Shown here piece by piece: positions 25,094 through 34,600 of a stretch of DNA of 64,000 nt; position 1 is the stretch's first letter; every line of letters begins with the position of its first letter. The notes below the pieces were generated by a model. It did not search any database. It saw only the letters and a program-made list of their open reading frames with translations, and was not told the DNA's origin. Both the position numbers and the translations under genes were made by a program. Source of the DNA: Pseudomonadota bacterium (GTDB taxonomy: Bacteria; Pseudomonadota; Alphaproteobacteria; Rhodospirillales; Magnetospirillaceae). Location: contig JAJYTF010000003.1 in the NCBI GenBank assembly GCA_021793155.1, positions 62,001-126,000 on the forward strand, given 5' to 3'.

Positions 25094-26011
25094 TCACCGC
25101 CCCCAAACCAGGAACAGGCCGATGTCGCCGGGCAATCCGCCGGGAAAGTCGACAACCCGGGCGGACAGGCGAAAGCCCTGAGGTTTCAGTTCAACCTCCC
25201 AGCGGCGGTAGGCATCGGCGGGTTCGCCCCGCAAGGTCTGAGGCCAATCCGCTTCAGGCGCGTTGACGGCACGCCCGCCGTCCGTACACAGCCCGTTGGG
25301 AAAGGTGATCAGCAGGAATTCGGTTTCGCCGCGTTCCGCGGCACGACGCGCGCCCTCCAGCATCTCGTGCCAACGCTCCTCCGCCAGCCGGCGCTCGGCC
25401 AGCCTGGCGACCTCCTGCCGCTGGCGTTCGGCAGCGATACGCGCGTCTTCCTGACGCTGGCGCAGGGCGCTCTCCTCGGATTCCTCGACCAGATGGCGGA
25501 AATTGGCGGCGCTCGGCGGCGGCACGGGCGACCCTGCCTCGGCTTGCCGCTCTTCGGCCCGGCGCTCTTCGGTTTGCCCCCTGACAAAGCGGTCTTCGAG
25601 ACTGGCCACCGCCCGCGACAACAGCGACAATGCGTCGGTTCGGGGTGGCCGGCATTCGTAACTGGCGACCACGCGCGCCAGATCAGTCCGGCTGACAATA
25701 CCCACCATGCGTCCGTTTTCGATCACCGGCAGATGGCCGATCTCGTGCCTGGCGAACAGTCCGGCGATGGTGCGCAAGTCCGCCTCGCCGGGGACCGTGA
25801 CAACCGAGCCCGTCATCACCGCACAGGCCGGCTTCGCTTCCTCGCCGGCAAGCAGATCCTTCTCGCTCACTATGCCCACCAGGTTCCCCCGGCTATCGAC
25901 CACCGGGACCGCCCCGATGCCATGTTCGAGCAGCAGCTTGGCGATGTCGCCTGATGGCCGGTCGGGGTCCACCGAAACGACGCTGGCCGTCATGATGTCG
26001 CGCGCTTTCAT
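25094..26011 (-). CDS. CBS-domain protein with coiled-coil and novel C-terminal domain
   Basis: About 305 residues. A tandem CBS pair fills residues 1-120 (MKARDIMTASVVSV, GIGAVPVVDSRGNLVGIVSEKDLL, GHLPVIENGRMVGIVSRTDL); such pairs bind adenosyl nucleotides. Residues 135-225 are charged and helical (repeated ERRAEERQAE-type runs). The last 80 residues (TEFLLITFPNGLCTDGGRAVN to GDIGLFLVWGR) form a separate globular domain I do not recognise. Sits upstream of the 123-bp repeat and next to c-di-GMP genes; a signalling role is inferred. Confidence 0.83.
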   Translation of the reverse strand: MKARDIMTASVVSVDPDRPSGDIAKLLLEHGIGAVPVVDSRGNLVGIVSEKDLLAGEEAKPACAVMTGSVVTVPGEADLRTIAGLFARHEIGHLPVIENGRMVGIVSRTDLARVVASYECRPPRTDALSLLSRAVASLEDRFVRGQTEERRAEERQAEAGSPVPPPSAANFRHLVEESEESALRQRQEDARIAAERQRQEVARLAERRLAEERWHEMLEGARRAAERGETEFLLITFPNGLCTDGGRAVNAPEADWPQTLRGEPADAYRRWEVELKPQGFRLSARVVDFPGGLPGDIGLFLVWGR

Positions 26012-26059
26012 CGACCCGCTCGATCAAGGGGAAGGTTTGTTGCCCCGGGAAACTACCTC

Positions 26060-26182
26060 TTAGTGGTCCGCCCCAGACGCTTGGTTCCCGGGGGTCTGGA
26101 TCAGGCGGCCCACCAACTAATTGAATTGTGGCGAGAAGCCGACGGATGGTGACAGCGCCACCCGTCGGCTTCTCGCCACTAG
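26060..26182 (-). repeat. 123-bp structured repeat (family I, copy B, inverted)
   Basis: Read on the minus strand it starts CTAGTGGCGAGAAGCC and ends GGGCGGACCACTAA. Its left stem pairs GAGAAGCCGACGG with CCGTCGGCTTCTC, different in sequence from copy C but equally well paired, which is compensatory change. Middle AATTCAATTAGTTGGTGGG matches copy C. One outer base has changed (TTAG for CTAG). Confidence 0.88.
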
Positions 26183-26231
26183 TAAACGAGCGAAGCCTCG
26201 CGTCGTTCGCAGGCTACGGCGAAGGTCAGCC

Positions 26232-28139
26232 TTACTCGGCGGCGGACGCCGGCCTGATGCCCGCCAGTGCCACCTCGGGGCGGATCAGCACCACCTTGGC
26301 GCTGTCGCGCAGCCATCCTTCGAAGATGGGCGCGGCCATCGCCGCCCCATAACGGAAACCTTGCCCAACCTGACAGCCCAGGGCTTGCAGATGCCGCTCC
26401 TCGCCCTCAGTCTCCACTCCCTCCGCAACGATGGAAAAGCCCAAGGCCTCGGCCACACCGACGATGGCGGCGACGACAGCCGCCTTGTCGGGCTGGCCGT
26501 CGACGTTCTGGATGAAGGAGCGGTCGATTTTTAGCCGGTCCAACGGCAAGTGCTTCAGATGAGCCAGGTTGGTATGGCCACGGCCGAAATCGTCGATCGC
26601 CACGGTGACACCCATTTGGCGTAACCGTGCAAGCCGGCTCATGGCCATGGCGGGATCGGACATCACCGTATTTTCCGTCACCTCGATTTCCAGGAACGAC
26701 GGCTCGAGACCGTACCGCTCGACCGAAGCGGCGATCCGGTCGATGAAGGCTTCGGCCAGGAACTGGCGGCAGGAGACATTGACCGCCAACCGAAAATGCG
26801 CCTTACCGCTGTCTCGCCACAGGGCGACCTGCCGACAGGCCTGGTCCACGACCCAGTCGCCGATCCCGTGGATCTGACCGGTCTTTTCGGCCAGCGGCAG
26901 GATCAGTTCCGGCGCGACGAGGCCGCGTTCGGGGCTGTGCCAGCGCAGCAGCGCCTCGGCCCCCACCACGGCGCCGGTCCACAGGTCGATCTGCGGCTGG
27001 TAGAAAAGCTCAAATTCGCTTCGTTCCAGAGCCCGCCACAATTCGGCTTCCAGCCGCAGATGTTCATTCACCTGGCCATCGATCCGGCTGTCGAAGAACC
27101 GGAAGGTGCTCCGGCCGACGTTCTTTGCCCGGTACATCGCCGTATCGGCGCCCCGCATCAGGGTGACCAGATTCTCGCCGTCCTGCGGAAAGACCGCGAT
27201 GCCGATGCTGGCGCCAATCTCGACCTTGTGGCCACCCAGGGCCATCGGAAGCCCAAGGCAGGTGACGATCTTTTCCGCCACCTCGGCCACCTCGCCCGGT
27301 GCCGAGAAGTCCGACAGGATGACGACGAATTCGTCGCCGCCCAGGCGCGCGATGGTATCGCTGCGCCGCAGGCAGCCTTGCAGCCGTTCGGCCACCTCGA
27401 TCAGCAGCAGGTCGCCCATTTCGTGGCCGAACCGGTCGTTGACCGCCTTGAACCGGTCAAGGTCGACGAACATCAAGGCGACGGACGAATTCTCACGGCG
27501 CGCCACTTCCAGCGCATGACCCAGCCGATCCTCCATCAGAGCCCGGTTGGGCAGCCCGGTCAAAGTATCGTGATAGGCCTGGTAACGGATATGCTCGGCC
27601 TTCCGGTAAATTTCGGAAATCTCGGCAAAGGCTTCAAGCAGGCGGCCGCTATGGAACACGCTGGTGGCCAGCAGGCTGTCAGTATCCGCCGATTTGCGTT
27701 CGGAGATGTCTTCGACGGTAACCCAGCAATAGGATCTGCCATCCTCGCCGACGACACGCGTGCCATGCATCCGCACCGGCACCCGCCGGCCGTCGCGGCG
27801 GCGCAGCTCCTTTTCATAGGGCCCAAAGCGGCCGCTGGCCCGCAGGGCGTCGAGATGCCGGCTGTCCTCATCGGCGTAGACCCGGGGAGTCAGATCTGCG
27901 ATATCGAGGGTGGCCAATTCCTCGGCCGAATAGCCGAGCATGGCCAGCAGGGCGTCGTTGGCCTCCAGGCACCGGCCCTCCATGTCACAGCGGACCATGC
28001 CGATCGGCGAACAGGCGAACAGCGCGCCGAACCTGCCGTCATCGGGTGGCCAGGCGGCGCCCGGACGATTGCCGCGATCCATCTGCTTCTGCATCCTGCT
28101 GCTACCCATGCCGGTCGCCTCTGCTGAATTGGTCCGCAT
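26232..28139 (-). CDS. PAS-GGDEF-EAL signalling protein
   Basis: About 635 residues. A PAS sensor (about 30-140: LFACSPIGMVRCDMEGRCLEANDALLAMLGY) with a C-terminal PAC part leads to a GGDEF domain (LGGDEFVVIL, with DRFKAVNDRFGHEMGD) and an EAL domain (GAEALLRW; IDDFGRGHTNLAHL; VAEGVETEGE). Both catalytic motifs are intact, so it could make or degrade c-di-GMP. The ATG at 28139 has AAGGG seven bases upstream and follows the small gene upstream by 21 bases. Confidence 0.93.
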   Translation of the reverse strand: MRTNSAEATGMGSSRMQKQMDRGNRPGAAWPPDDGRFGALFACSPIGMVRCDMEGRCLEANDALLAMLGYSAEELATLDIADLTPRVYADEDSRHLDALRASGRFGPYEKELRRRDGRRVPVRMHGTRVVGEDGRSYCWVTVEDISERKSADTDSLLATSVFHSGRLLEAFAEISEIYRKAEHIRYQAYHDTLTGLPNRALMEDRLGHALEVARRENSSVALMFVDLDRFKAVNDRFGHEMGDLLLIEVAERLQGCLRRSDTIARLGGDEFVVILSDFSAPGEVAEVAEKIVTCLGLPMALGGHKVEIGASIGIAVFPQDGENLVTLMRGADTAMYRAKNVGRSTFRFFDSRIDGQVNEHLRLEAELWRALERSEFELFYQPQIDLWTGAVVGAEALLRWHSPERGLVAPELILPLAEKTGQIHGIGDWVVDQACRQVALWRDSGKAHFRLAVNVSCRQFLAEAFIDRIAASVERYGLEPSFLEIEVTENTVMSDPAMAMSRLARLRQMGVTVAIDDFGRGHTNLAHLKHLPLDRLKIDRSFIQNVDGQPDKAAVVAAIVGVAEALGFSIVAEGVETEGEERHLQALGCQVGQGFRYGAAMAAPIFEGWLRDSAKVVLIRPEVALAGIRPASAAE

Positions 28140-28160
28140 CGAAGAACCCTTGGGCTCTGC

Positions 28161-28448
28161 TCAGAAGCTTGAGCAGACTTCCCTTTCCAGCAGCGCCTGC
28201 ATCATTGACAAGGCGACCAGTTCGGCGGTGGCGTCGTCGACCGGCGCCGGCCCCGCCGTCTTGCCGGACGCCGCCGCGGCAGCCCTGACGATGATGTCCA
28301 TGAGATCGGTAATCAACTGGTCCACCTGCGACTGCTGCTGCGAACCGCCCAAGGTGCCGGCTTCTGCGCGGCGACGGGCAGCGTAAAAGCCGACGAAGTC
28401 ATCGGCGGTGACAGGTCGGGCGCCCTTGGTCGACATGCTGTGAGCCAT
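28161..28448 (-). CDS. Small conserved-looking protein of unknown function
   Basis: About 95 residues, mostly helical and Ala-rich (QVDQLITDLMDIIVRAAAAASGK, then ELVALSMMQALLEREV). No family recognised. The ATG at 28448 has AAGGAG seven bases upstream, and the PAS-GGDEF-EAL gene starts 21 bases after its stop, so the two are probably co-transcribed and it may act in the same c-di-GMP pathway (inference). Confidence 0.65.
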   Translation of the reverse strand: MAHSMSTKGARPVTADDFVGFYAARRRAEAGTLGGSQQQSQVDQLITDLMDIIVRAAAAASGKTAGPAPVDDATAELVALSMMQALLEREVCSSF

Positions 28449-28647
28449 GGCCCATCTCCTTGGGTTTGACGAGAGAGATTCCCGTTCCCACCTATGCAGG
28501 TCCCGTACCAACGCCGACGGCGCAAGGAATCGGCGGAAATGAGCGGGCACGGATCGGCAAGAATTGCCGGGCCCAATGGCGAGGCCGTTGCACCCGTCCT
28601 TCGCGCGGCCATAATGGACGCGGAGACCTCTAGGATAGGCACACCCG

Positions 28648-29025
28648 ATGACGTCGGACCCGGAACTCGATCCCTATCTGCCGCCGGAATATCAGCCCAA
28701 CGTCATCGTCGTCATGGCGAAATCCCGCAGCCCGGGAATCTGGCGGGCGGCCGGCGGGGCCATCAGCGCCGAGGAACTGGGCATCCCACCCGAATTGGCC
28801 GGGCGGCTGGGCCACTGGTCGCGGGACCTGGCGGCGCTGATAACGGATATGGCGGCGCCGCAACGGACCGAAAGGTTGAGGCAGCTGGCCGCGGAAGGCC
28901 TGGCCTTCGCCCGGCAGGTTCAGGCAACCATCGGTCCCGAATTCGTGGTACTCTATTTCGACGAGGCCAAGCTGGAAGCCGAGGCGGCCTTTACGGAATA
29001 TCTCTATCCCGCCGGTACCGCCTAG
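28648..29025 (+). CDS. Hypothetical acidic protein
   Basis: About 125 residues (MTSDPELDPYLPPEYQPN, then ELAGRLGHWSRDLAALITDM and VLYFDEAKLEAEAAFTEYLYP). Composition and codon use look coding; no family recognised. Its TAG stop at 29023-29025 is made by the CTAG end of the adjoining repeat, so the C-terminus may have been fixed by repeat insertion. Confidence 0.6.
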   Translation: MTSDPELDPYLPPEYQPNVIVVMAKSRSPGIWRAAGGAISAEELGIPPELAGRLGHWSRDLAALITDMAAPQRTERLRQLAAEGLAFARQVQATIGPEFVVLYFDEAKLEAEAAFTEYLYPAGTA

Positions 29026-29140
29026 ACCGTGAGGCAGAAGATCTGCGTCACGGTTTAGGTTTTTGGGTTTTGCCCCTCGGCGGGCGCGCGCGTCTGCGCG
29101 ATTGGCCGCCGCCTCAACGGCAGCTCATCCCTCTAAACCT
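29022..29140 (-). repeat. Hairpin-core element (copy 3 of family II, partly decayed)
   Basis: Left hairpin arms at 29022-29038 and 29042-29058 (CTAGACCGTGAGGCAGA, two mismatches). The core, on the minus strand, has CCGTTGAGGCGGCGGCCAA and CGCCGAGGGGC, aligning with the elements at 1973 and 17915. The far end has CTAAACC but no full hairpin. It separates two convergent genes and touches the stop codon of each (29023-29025 and 29139-29141). Confidence 0.75.
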
Positions 29141-29408
29141 ACATGGTTTCCCGCTTCAGCAAGGCGGCGACGATCTTGTCGGACTTCCGACAATGGAAGA
29201 TCACCTCGGGGGCATTGAGGCGCGCCGCCTCGACGCTGATCTGCTGCAACAGGTCCCGCATTTGCCGCAACAGGTCGGCAGGCAGGACGATTTTCGCCAG
29301 GTCGGTCATCTTGAGGCAACCTTCGTGAAAAATGACGCGGCAGACCTTGCCGATGAGAAAATCTTGCCGGGCTCCAACAGCAGACACATGATCAACGGCT
29401 TTCTGCAT
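29139..29408 (-). CDS. Small protein of unknown function
   Basis: About 89 residues; the segment LPADLLRQMRDLLQQISVEAARLNAPEV is helical and the last part (FHCRKSDKIVAALL) is compact. Its ATG overlaps the end of the gene upstream, suggesting coupled translation; a shorter version from the internal MTDLAKIV is possible. The TAG stop coincides with the end of the repeat at 29022-29140. No family recognised. Confidence 0.45.
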   Translation of the reverse strand: MQKAVDHVSAVGARQDFLIGKVCRVIFHEGCLKMTDLAKIVLPADLLRQMRDLLQQISVEAARLNAPEVIFHCRKSDKIVAALLKRETM

Positions 29409-29574
29409 CGTCGGACGCCAAGGTATCGCCGAGCTCGTCGATCCAGTAGCGGATCGCGGGACACAGGGCCCTCTGGTCGCGAAGCCGAAATTCCGCGGTA
29501 TCCCGCGTCATCGGCGCAGTGCACTCAGGCCGCCCGCCGGGCACCGCCTGCCAGCAAATTCGAACAGTATCCAT
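29392..29574 (-). CDS. Very small protein of unknown function
   Basis: About 60 residues (MDTVRICWQAVPGG, then LCPAIRYWIDELGDTLAS). Overlaps the next gene by 17 bases in a different frame, an arrangement typical of coupled small genes. Evidence is limited to that context and an ordinary composition. Confidence 0.4.
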   Translation of the reverse strand: MDTVRICWQAVPGGRPECTAPMTRDTAEFRLRDQRALCPAIRYWIDELGDTLASDDAESR

Positions 29575-29792
29575 AGCGCGACCTCACCTTCGGCGACCGG
29601 CGCCGACCGCACCGGATGCCGGCTCATCCCTTGGTCCATGGCAAGCAATCGGCGCGCCAAGCCGAAGGCCGCGACCGAACAAGATCAGAGGGCGGGGATA
29701 TTCAACTCTTCGAGTCGGGCATTCGAAGTTCGCCGGCTCGCCCCTCCAGCATTCCTCTTGCAGCAGAGTCCCGGCTATGCCTGAATGATGGG

Positions 29793-30617
29793 ATGAACCA
29801 GCCATTGGATCTCGGGACAGCCGCAAAACTGCCGGGAACGCCGGACTTGGCGCGCCATTTCATGGAATGCGGCGCAATGAACGCCAATTTGAGTCTGGCG
29901 CCGGGCGAACGCCTGGTGATCACCGACGACTTGCTGGACGGCAAGATCGCCGACCTGGCGGCCATCTCGATGGCCGCCATCATCGCCCGCGACGGCCAAG
30001 TGGCCCGGGCCGCCATCATTCCTTTGGGGGTCGCCGCCAGCCGGGGGGATCGGGCGGAAAGGGACAAATACGAGCGGCTGTTCCAGTTGATCGAGGAAAC
30101 CGCATTCGATGATTCGGTCCGTGAATCGGCCGAGGCCCTGATCGCCGCCCGCTTCCGCGAAGCCCTGATAAACGACCTGGTCCGTGAACTGGGCGGCACC
30201 ATCGGTCCGGCCCGCCAGCGATACAGGGCGTTCCTTGACATCATCCGCCTGCTGGTCGACCGACGCATATCCGAGCGGGCGTTCCTCGACGAATTCCTCG
30301 ACTTCACCAGAACCGTCGCCGGCAAGCTGGATTTCGGCATCTATGCCATGTGCATCGACCGCATGTTCGCCAGCGACAACCTGCCAATCGTCGTCAAGGC
30401 CGCCCTGCTCAAAGAAATCCTTCGCTATCCGCCACTGATCCGCAAGGAGCTGCTATCCGACCTGCTGTCATCCGAGGCCGTTCCGTCCGAGCTGCAGCAT
30501 TTTGCCCGCAGCGAAATGGCGGGCGTGATGACGCACGACCAACTGAAGGAAGTGTTCCTGTTCACCACCTTGAAGGTGGTCTGGCAGGCGCAGCGTCCGA
30601 CCCGCCTGTCATCCTGA
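29793..30617 (+). CDS. Helical protein of unknown function
   Basis: About 274 residues, almost wholly alpha-helical by sequence (IADLAAISMAAIIARDGQ, ESAEALIAARFREALINDLVREL, QRYRAFLDIIRLLVDRRISERAFLDEFLDF). No membrane segment, signal or known motif. The start at 29793 is chosen because the upstream 59 codons of the same frame are low-quality; ATG 29877 is another option. It stands alone between two divergent or convergent small genes and an MBL-fold gene. Confidence 0.62.
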   Translation: MNQPLDLGTAAKLPGTPDLARHFMECGAMNANLSLAPGERLVITDDLLDGKIADLAAISMAAIIARDGQVARAAIIPLGVAASRGDRAERDKYERLFQLIEETAFDDSVRESAEALIAARFREALINDLVRELGGTIGPARQRYRAFLDIIRLLVDRRISERAFLDEFLDFTRTVAGKLDFGIYAMCIDRMFASDNLPIVVKAALLKEILRYPPLIRKELLSDLLSSEAVPSELQHFARSEMAGVMTHDQLKEVFLFTTLKVVWQAQRPTRLSS

Positions 30618-30705
30618 CGACCGAAAGGAGGATGGATCGCGCCGCCTCCTGGGATCCCTCACTTCGTTCTGGATGGCAGGTTCATTCGAGGCGGTGGCTG
30701 AACCC

Positions 30706-31569
30706 TCAGATCGCGTCCAGTGGAATCTTCAGGTAGCGCGTCCCGTTGGCTTCGGGCGGCGGCAGGTCGCCGGCCCGCATGTTCACCTGCACCGAGGGCA
30801 GGAGCAGCGCCGGAGTGGCCAAACCGGCATCCCGGCCCTCCCGCATGGCGACGAACTGGTCCTCGCCGATTCCGTCTCGGATATGGATGTTGCTGCGGCG
30901 TTGCTCGGCGACGGTCGTCTCCCAGCGGTGCTCGTCACGGCCGGGCGCCTTGTAGTCATGGCAAAGGAACATCCGGGTGTCGCCCGGCAAGGACAGAATC
31001 CGCCGGATCGACCGGTACAGCGTCCGCGCGTCGCCGCCGGGAAAGTCGCAGCGCGCCGTGCCATAGTCGGGCATGAAAAGGGTATCCCCGACGAAGACCG
31101 CATCGCCCACAAGATAGGTCATGCAGGCGGGGGTATGGCCGGGCGTATGCATGGCGACGGCGGAAATGCCGCCAACGGCGAATACCTCGCCGTCGTACAT
31201 CAGATGGTCGAATTGGCGGCCGTCTGCGGTGAAGCCGGCTTCGGCATTGAACAGCCGTCCGAAGGTCTTCTGCACCAGCGTCACCCAATCACCGATGGCG
31301 GTCCGCCCGCCGAGAACCTGTTTGAGATAGGGTGCGGCACTCAGGTGATCGGCATGAACATGGGTTTCCAGGATCCACTCGACCGACAGTTCGCGGCTCC
31401 GTACATGGGCGATGACTTTGTCGGCAGAGCGGTGAGAGGTCCGGCCTGCCGCCGAATCGTAGTCGAGCACCGGGTCGATCACCGCGCAGCGCCGTGTCGG
31501 CGGATCTTCCACCACATGGGTCGCCGTGGAGGTGACGGGATCGAAGAACGTGGTTACCTGGGGCTGCAT
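30706..31569 (-). CDS. MBL-fold hydrolase, persulfide dioxygenase/Blh-like
   Basis: About 287 residues. Metallo-beta-lactamase fold with THVHADHLS (metal ligands), HTPGHTPACM, VGDTLFMPDYGTARCDFPGG and LCHDYKAPGR, the arrangement of ETHE1/Blh persulfide dioxygenases that oxidise glutathione persulfide to sulfite. The ATG at 31569 (MQPQVTTFFDP) has GGAGAAAG upstream and matches family starts; the frame is open for 80 further codons without support. Located downstream of the copper operon on the same strand; link to it is uncertain. Confidence 0.86.
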   Translation of the reverse strand: MQPQVTTFFDPVTSTATHVVEDPPTRRCAVIDPVLDYDSAAGRTSHRSADKVIAHVRSRELSVEWILETHVHADHLSAAPYLKQVLGGRTAIGDWVTLVQKTFGRLFNAEAGFTADGRQFDHLMYDGEVFAVGGISAVAMHTPGHTPACMTYLVGDAVFVGDTLFMPDYGTARCDFPGGDARTLYRSIRRILSLPGDTRMFLCHDYKAPGRDEHRWETTVAEQRRSNIHIRDGIGEDQFVAMREGRDAGLATPALLLPSVQVNMRAGDLPPPEANGTRYLKIPLDAI

Positions 31570-31672
31570 GGGGCTTTCTCCACCATCCGGAAGAACCGCC
31601 GAAGAATACATTCGCGTTTCATCATATGATCCCCGACAACACCCCCCGCAAGCCTTTCTCCCGGTGATTTCG

Positions 31673-34465
31673 TCAACGCTCGGCGGCGGGATAAGGCCGA
31701 CCGGCGGCCAGGCCTTCCCATAGGACGCGGTTGAATGCCGCACCGTCGATGCGGTCCTCGGCCGACCAGTCGTAACCCGCCGTCCTCGCTGCCCAATAGG
31801 CGGCGTCATGGGCGAAGGCGAATGTTTCCCCAGCCAGCCGCCCGGCCTTGCGTTGCGGCAACGGCAAGGCCGTCGCCCCGAGCGCGGCCGAAGGCGCTGC
31901 GGAGAACCTCCAGGCCTTGTGCGCCAGGTCGAACGCCTCGGTCATCGGAGGTTGATGGGCGTCGTTGAGGTTCAAGGAGCCGAGGCCCAGCACCTCTTCG
32001 ATGGTCCGAATCATGTTCACCGTCGAGTAGCGAGCGGATACCACCGCCCCTTGGCGCAGATACGGACCGGCGACGAAGGCGGTGCTGCGGTGGGCGTCCA
32101 CATGGTCGGGACCGTCCTGGGCATCGTCTTCCAGCACGAAGATGAGGGTCGAATCGCGATACGGGCTTCGTGCCACTGCCTCGACCAGGCGGCCGAGGGC
32201 GTAGTCGTTATCGGCGGCTTGCGCCTCGGGCGTGTTCACGCGGTCGATGGCCTGGCCGAAAGCGCCCAGATGGTCGGTCATCAGCCGGACCAGCATCAGG
32301 TTGGGCAGGTTGTGGCCTCGGATGAAACCGGCGAACTCCCTCTCCCATTCGCGTTCGCGGTAAAAGTCGGGAAATCGCATGTCGAAGCCGCGGAAATAGG
32401 GATCGGTACGGCCGATCAGGGCCGGATCGGCCGGGAATGCCACCGCGGTGCGGCTGCGGAAGGGGTCGCGATCCAGCGGAATCGCCTGGGGATGGGCCGG
32501 CGCATAGCGGGCAAGGTCGCAATAAAAGCCGTAGTTGCGCACGGTGAGGCCGGCCCGCAGCGCCGCGTCCCACAGATGACCCCGCCCGGCCTCGGCATCC
32601 GGGCCGTCGGCGGCCGCCACATCGGCGGTGCCCGGCAGCAGGTCCGGGTCGTCCGGCGTCGCCGGATCGGCCTGCCGGCGCAAGGCGAGGGTCGGCAGAC
32701 CCACATTGATGTTGCGGTTGGTTCCTTCTACGTCGTAGGGCGCGCCGCGCCTGGCGTAATTGAGCGGTATGGATTTCACCCCGACGTCGGTTTCGCGTGC
32801 TTCGGTGCTCCACGGCCAGCCGTTGCCGCTGACCTCGCCGGCATCGAAGAAGTTGTCGAGGGTAACGAAGTCGCGGGCCAATGCGTGCTGGTTGGGCGTG
32901 ATCGCCGCGCCGAACAGGGCAAGACGGGGGTCGCCGTTGCCGCGCCCGAGATCGCCCAGCACCTGGTCGTAGGTCCGGTTTTCCTTGATCACATAAATGA
33001 CATGGCGGATTCGCCGGCGCAGCGCCTGCATCACCTGCCGATCATGGACCCGCAGGCGCTCCGCCAAGTGGTTGTTCGCCGCGACCACGCCGGTCAGCCG
33101 GCGCAATTCGAGAGTTCGCGGCAGCGGGAACGACAGCAGTCCGGCCTTGGAGATCTGCAAGATATAGCGATTGGCCGCCTGGCAGGCGGCGAAGCGTGCC
33201 GGATCATGATGGTTGTGGCTGCAGCCGCCGGGGTTGGGGCCGGGATCGCTGCGGCCGTTGACCACGTAAAGCATCCGGCCGCCGTCGCCGACCGCAACCG
33301 AATGCGGATACCAGCCGGTCGGAATCCACCATGCCGCGCGGTGCGGCCCCTGCCCCGTCAGCGGAACGACCGCCAGCGCGTTTATGCCGCCTTCGGTGAC
33401 ATAAAGCATCCGACCGTCCGAGGACAGCGCCAAGTCGTTCGGCGCGGCGCCGGTCAGTCGCTGCGGCCCGGCCTGCTCCCCCGACGGGGCGCCGACGGGC
33501 ATCGTTTCCCGCAGGCGTCTCGTCGCCGTGTCGATCACCGATACCGTGTCGCCGTTGTCGGCGGCAACGAACAACAGGCTCCGATCGGCGTTCAGCAGCA
33601 TCCGATTGGGTGTCCCGGCGATACCGATCCGCCCTTCGATCTTCAGGTCCCCGGCAATGTCGATGACGACCACCTGCCGGTCGCGTTGGCTCGAGACATA
33701 GGCGGTGTCGTTGCCTTTGACGGCGACCCAATCGGGGTATTCTCCGCCGGCCACCCCGTGGCGGGATCCGTCCGTCCTGCCCGGGCGCAGGTCCAGTTCG
33801 CCCAGAACCCGCCGTGCCGCTGGATCGACGACGGTGACTGCATCGTTGTAGCGGTCGGCAATCACCACTTTGCGACCGTCGGCGGTGACCGCCAGACCGG
33901 CTGCGCTGGGCGGCTGCCTGATGCCGTTGCCGGCTCCGTGGCCCAGGGCGATTGGAGCACCCTCTTCCGCCCAGGCATCGCCGTGCAGGCCGAACACATG
34001 CAGGTTGTCGTCAACGCCGCCGCCCACATAGAAACGCATTCCGTCCGGAGCGAAGGCGATGCCGCCGTCGGTGTCCGGCACCGGCAACGCCTGACGCTGC
34101 CGCGGCGCGCCGGCGGCAATGTCGAAAACAAAGACGTATTCGTTCGATGCCGCGGCGATCTTCTTTCCGGCCTCGTCGAACAACAGGTTGTAACCGCTGG
34201 TGAGCACCAGCAGCGTTCGCCCGTCGGGACTCGTCACCGCGGTGACGGCTTGGCCGGTTTCAAAGCCGGGGTGATCTCGAAGCTGCGGATCGAGGTGCTG
34301 GAACACTGCCCCCGGCGCCGCTTCGGGCGTTATCCGCTGCCCGGTGGGAAGATCCTGTCCCACGATCTCTTCCCCGCGCCCCGGCAAGGCGAGCCCGAAA
34401 ACGGCAAAGCCTGCCAGGACAAGCCGACGCAGGGCGCCGGAACCGATGGGATGGGAATTGCTCAC
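31673..34465 (-). CDS. Exported beta-propeller/phosphoesterase-family protein
   Basis: About 930 residues. A signal peptide (to about residue 31) is followed by YVTN-like propeller repeats (about 55-430; for example SPDGRTLLVLTSGYN, SSDGRMLYVTEGGINALAV) and a phosphoesterase domain of the PLC/AcpA family (about 490-860) with HVIYVIKENRTYDQVLGDL, DNFFDAGEVSGNGW and FVLEDDAQDGPDHVDAHRS. Likely periplasmic and metal-dependent; substrate unknown. GTG start at 34465 with GGAG ten bases upstream. 135 bp separate it from the ATP-grasp-like gene. Confidence 0.85.
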   Translation of the reverse strand: MSNSHPIGSGALRRLVLAGFAVFGLALPGRGEEIVGQDLPTGQRITPEAAPGAVFQHLDPQLRDHPGFETGQAVTAVTSPDGRTLLVLTSGYNLLFDEAGKKIAAASNEYVFVFDIAAGAPRQRQALPVPDTDGGIAFAPDGMRFYVGGGVDDNLHVFGLHGDAWAEEGAPIALGHGAGNGIRQPPSAAGLAVTADGRKVVIADRYNDAVTVVDPAARRVLGELDLRPGRTDGSRHGVAGGEYPDWVAVKGNDTAYVSSQRDRQVVVIDIAGDLKIEGRIGIAGTPNRMLLNADRSLLFVAADNGDTVSVIDTATRRLRETMPVGAPSGEQAGPQRLTGAAPNDLALSSDGRMLYVTEGGINALAVVPLTGQGPHRAAWWIPTGWYPHSVAVGDGGRMLYVVNGRSDPGPNPGGCSHNHHDPARFAACQAANRYILQISKAGLLSFPLPRTLELRRLTGVVAANNHLAERLRVHDRQVMQALRRRIRHVIYVIKENRTYDQVLGDLGRGNGDPRLALFGAAITPNQHALARDFVTLDNFFDAGEVSGNGWPWSTEARETDVGVKSIPLNYARRGAPYDVEGTNRNINVGLPTLALRRQADPATPDDPDLLPGTADVAAADGPDAEAGRGHLWDAALRAGLTVRNYGFYCDLARYAPAHPQAIPLDRDPFRSRTAVAFPADPALIGRTDPYFRGFDMRFPDFYREREWEREFAGFIRGHNLPNLMLVRLMTDHLGAFGQAIDRVNTPEAQAADNDYALGRLVEAVARSPYRDSTLIFVLEDDAQDGPDHVDAHRSTAFVAGPYLRQGAVVSARYSTVNMIRTIEEVLGLGSLNLNDAHQPPMTEAFDLAHKAWRFSAAPSAALGATALPLPQRKAGRLAGETFAFAHDAAYWAARTAGYDWSAEDRIDGAAFNRVLWEGLAAGRPYPAAER

Positions 34466-34600
34466 GATCGCCTACTCCCCTCGATGGAACCTGCCGGCGG
34501 TCGATGATGCCTGGTTCCGGGCCTCGCGGGGATGAAATCTTGGTTGATACGCTGCGGCTGTGCGCTCCGCTCCCTCGCCGTAATCGGATGGCGACAGGCC

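Noticed and set aside
29584-29826. Small minus-strand frame (about 80 codons) overlapping the start of the gene at 29793
   Set aside because: Composition is unlike a protein and it conflicts with the better-supported plus-strand gene.
31808-34507. Very long plus-strand reading frame (about 899 codons) opposite the phosphoesterase
   Set aside because: It is the antisense shadow of a gene with signal peptide and known motifs; high GC removes stops. The same applies to long antisense frames at 26796-28127 and 37604-40138.
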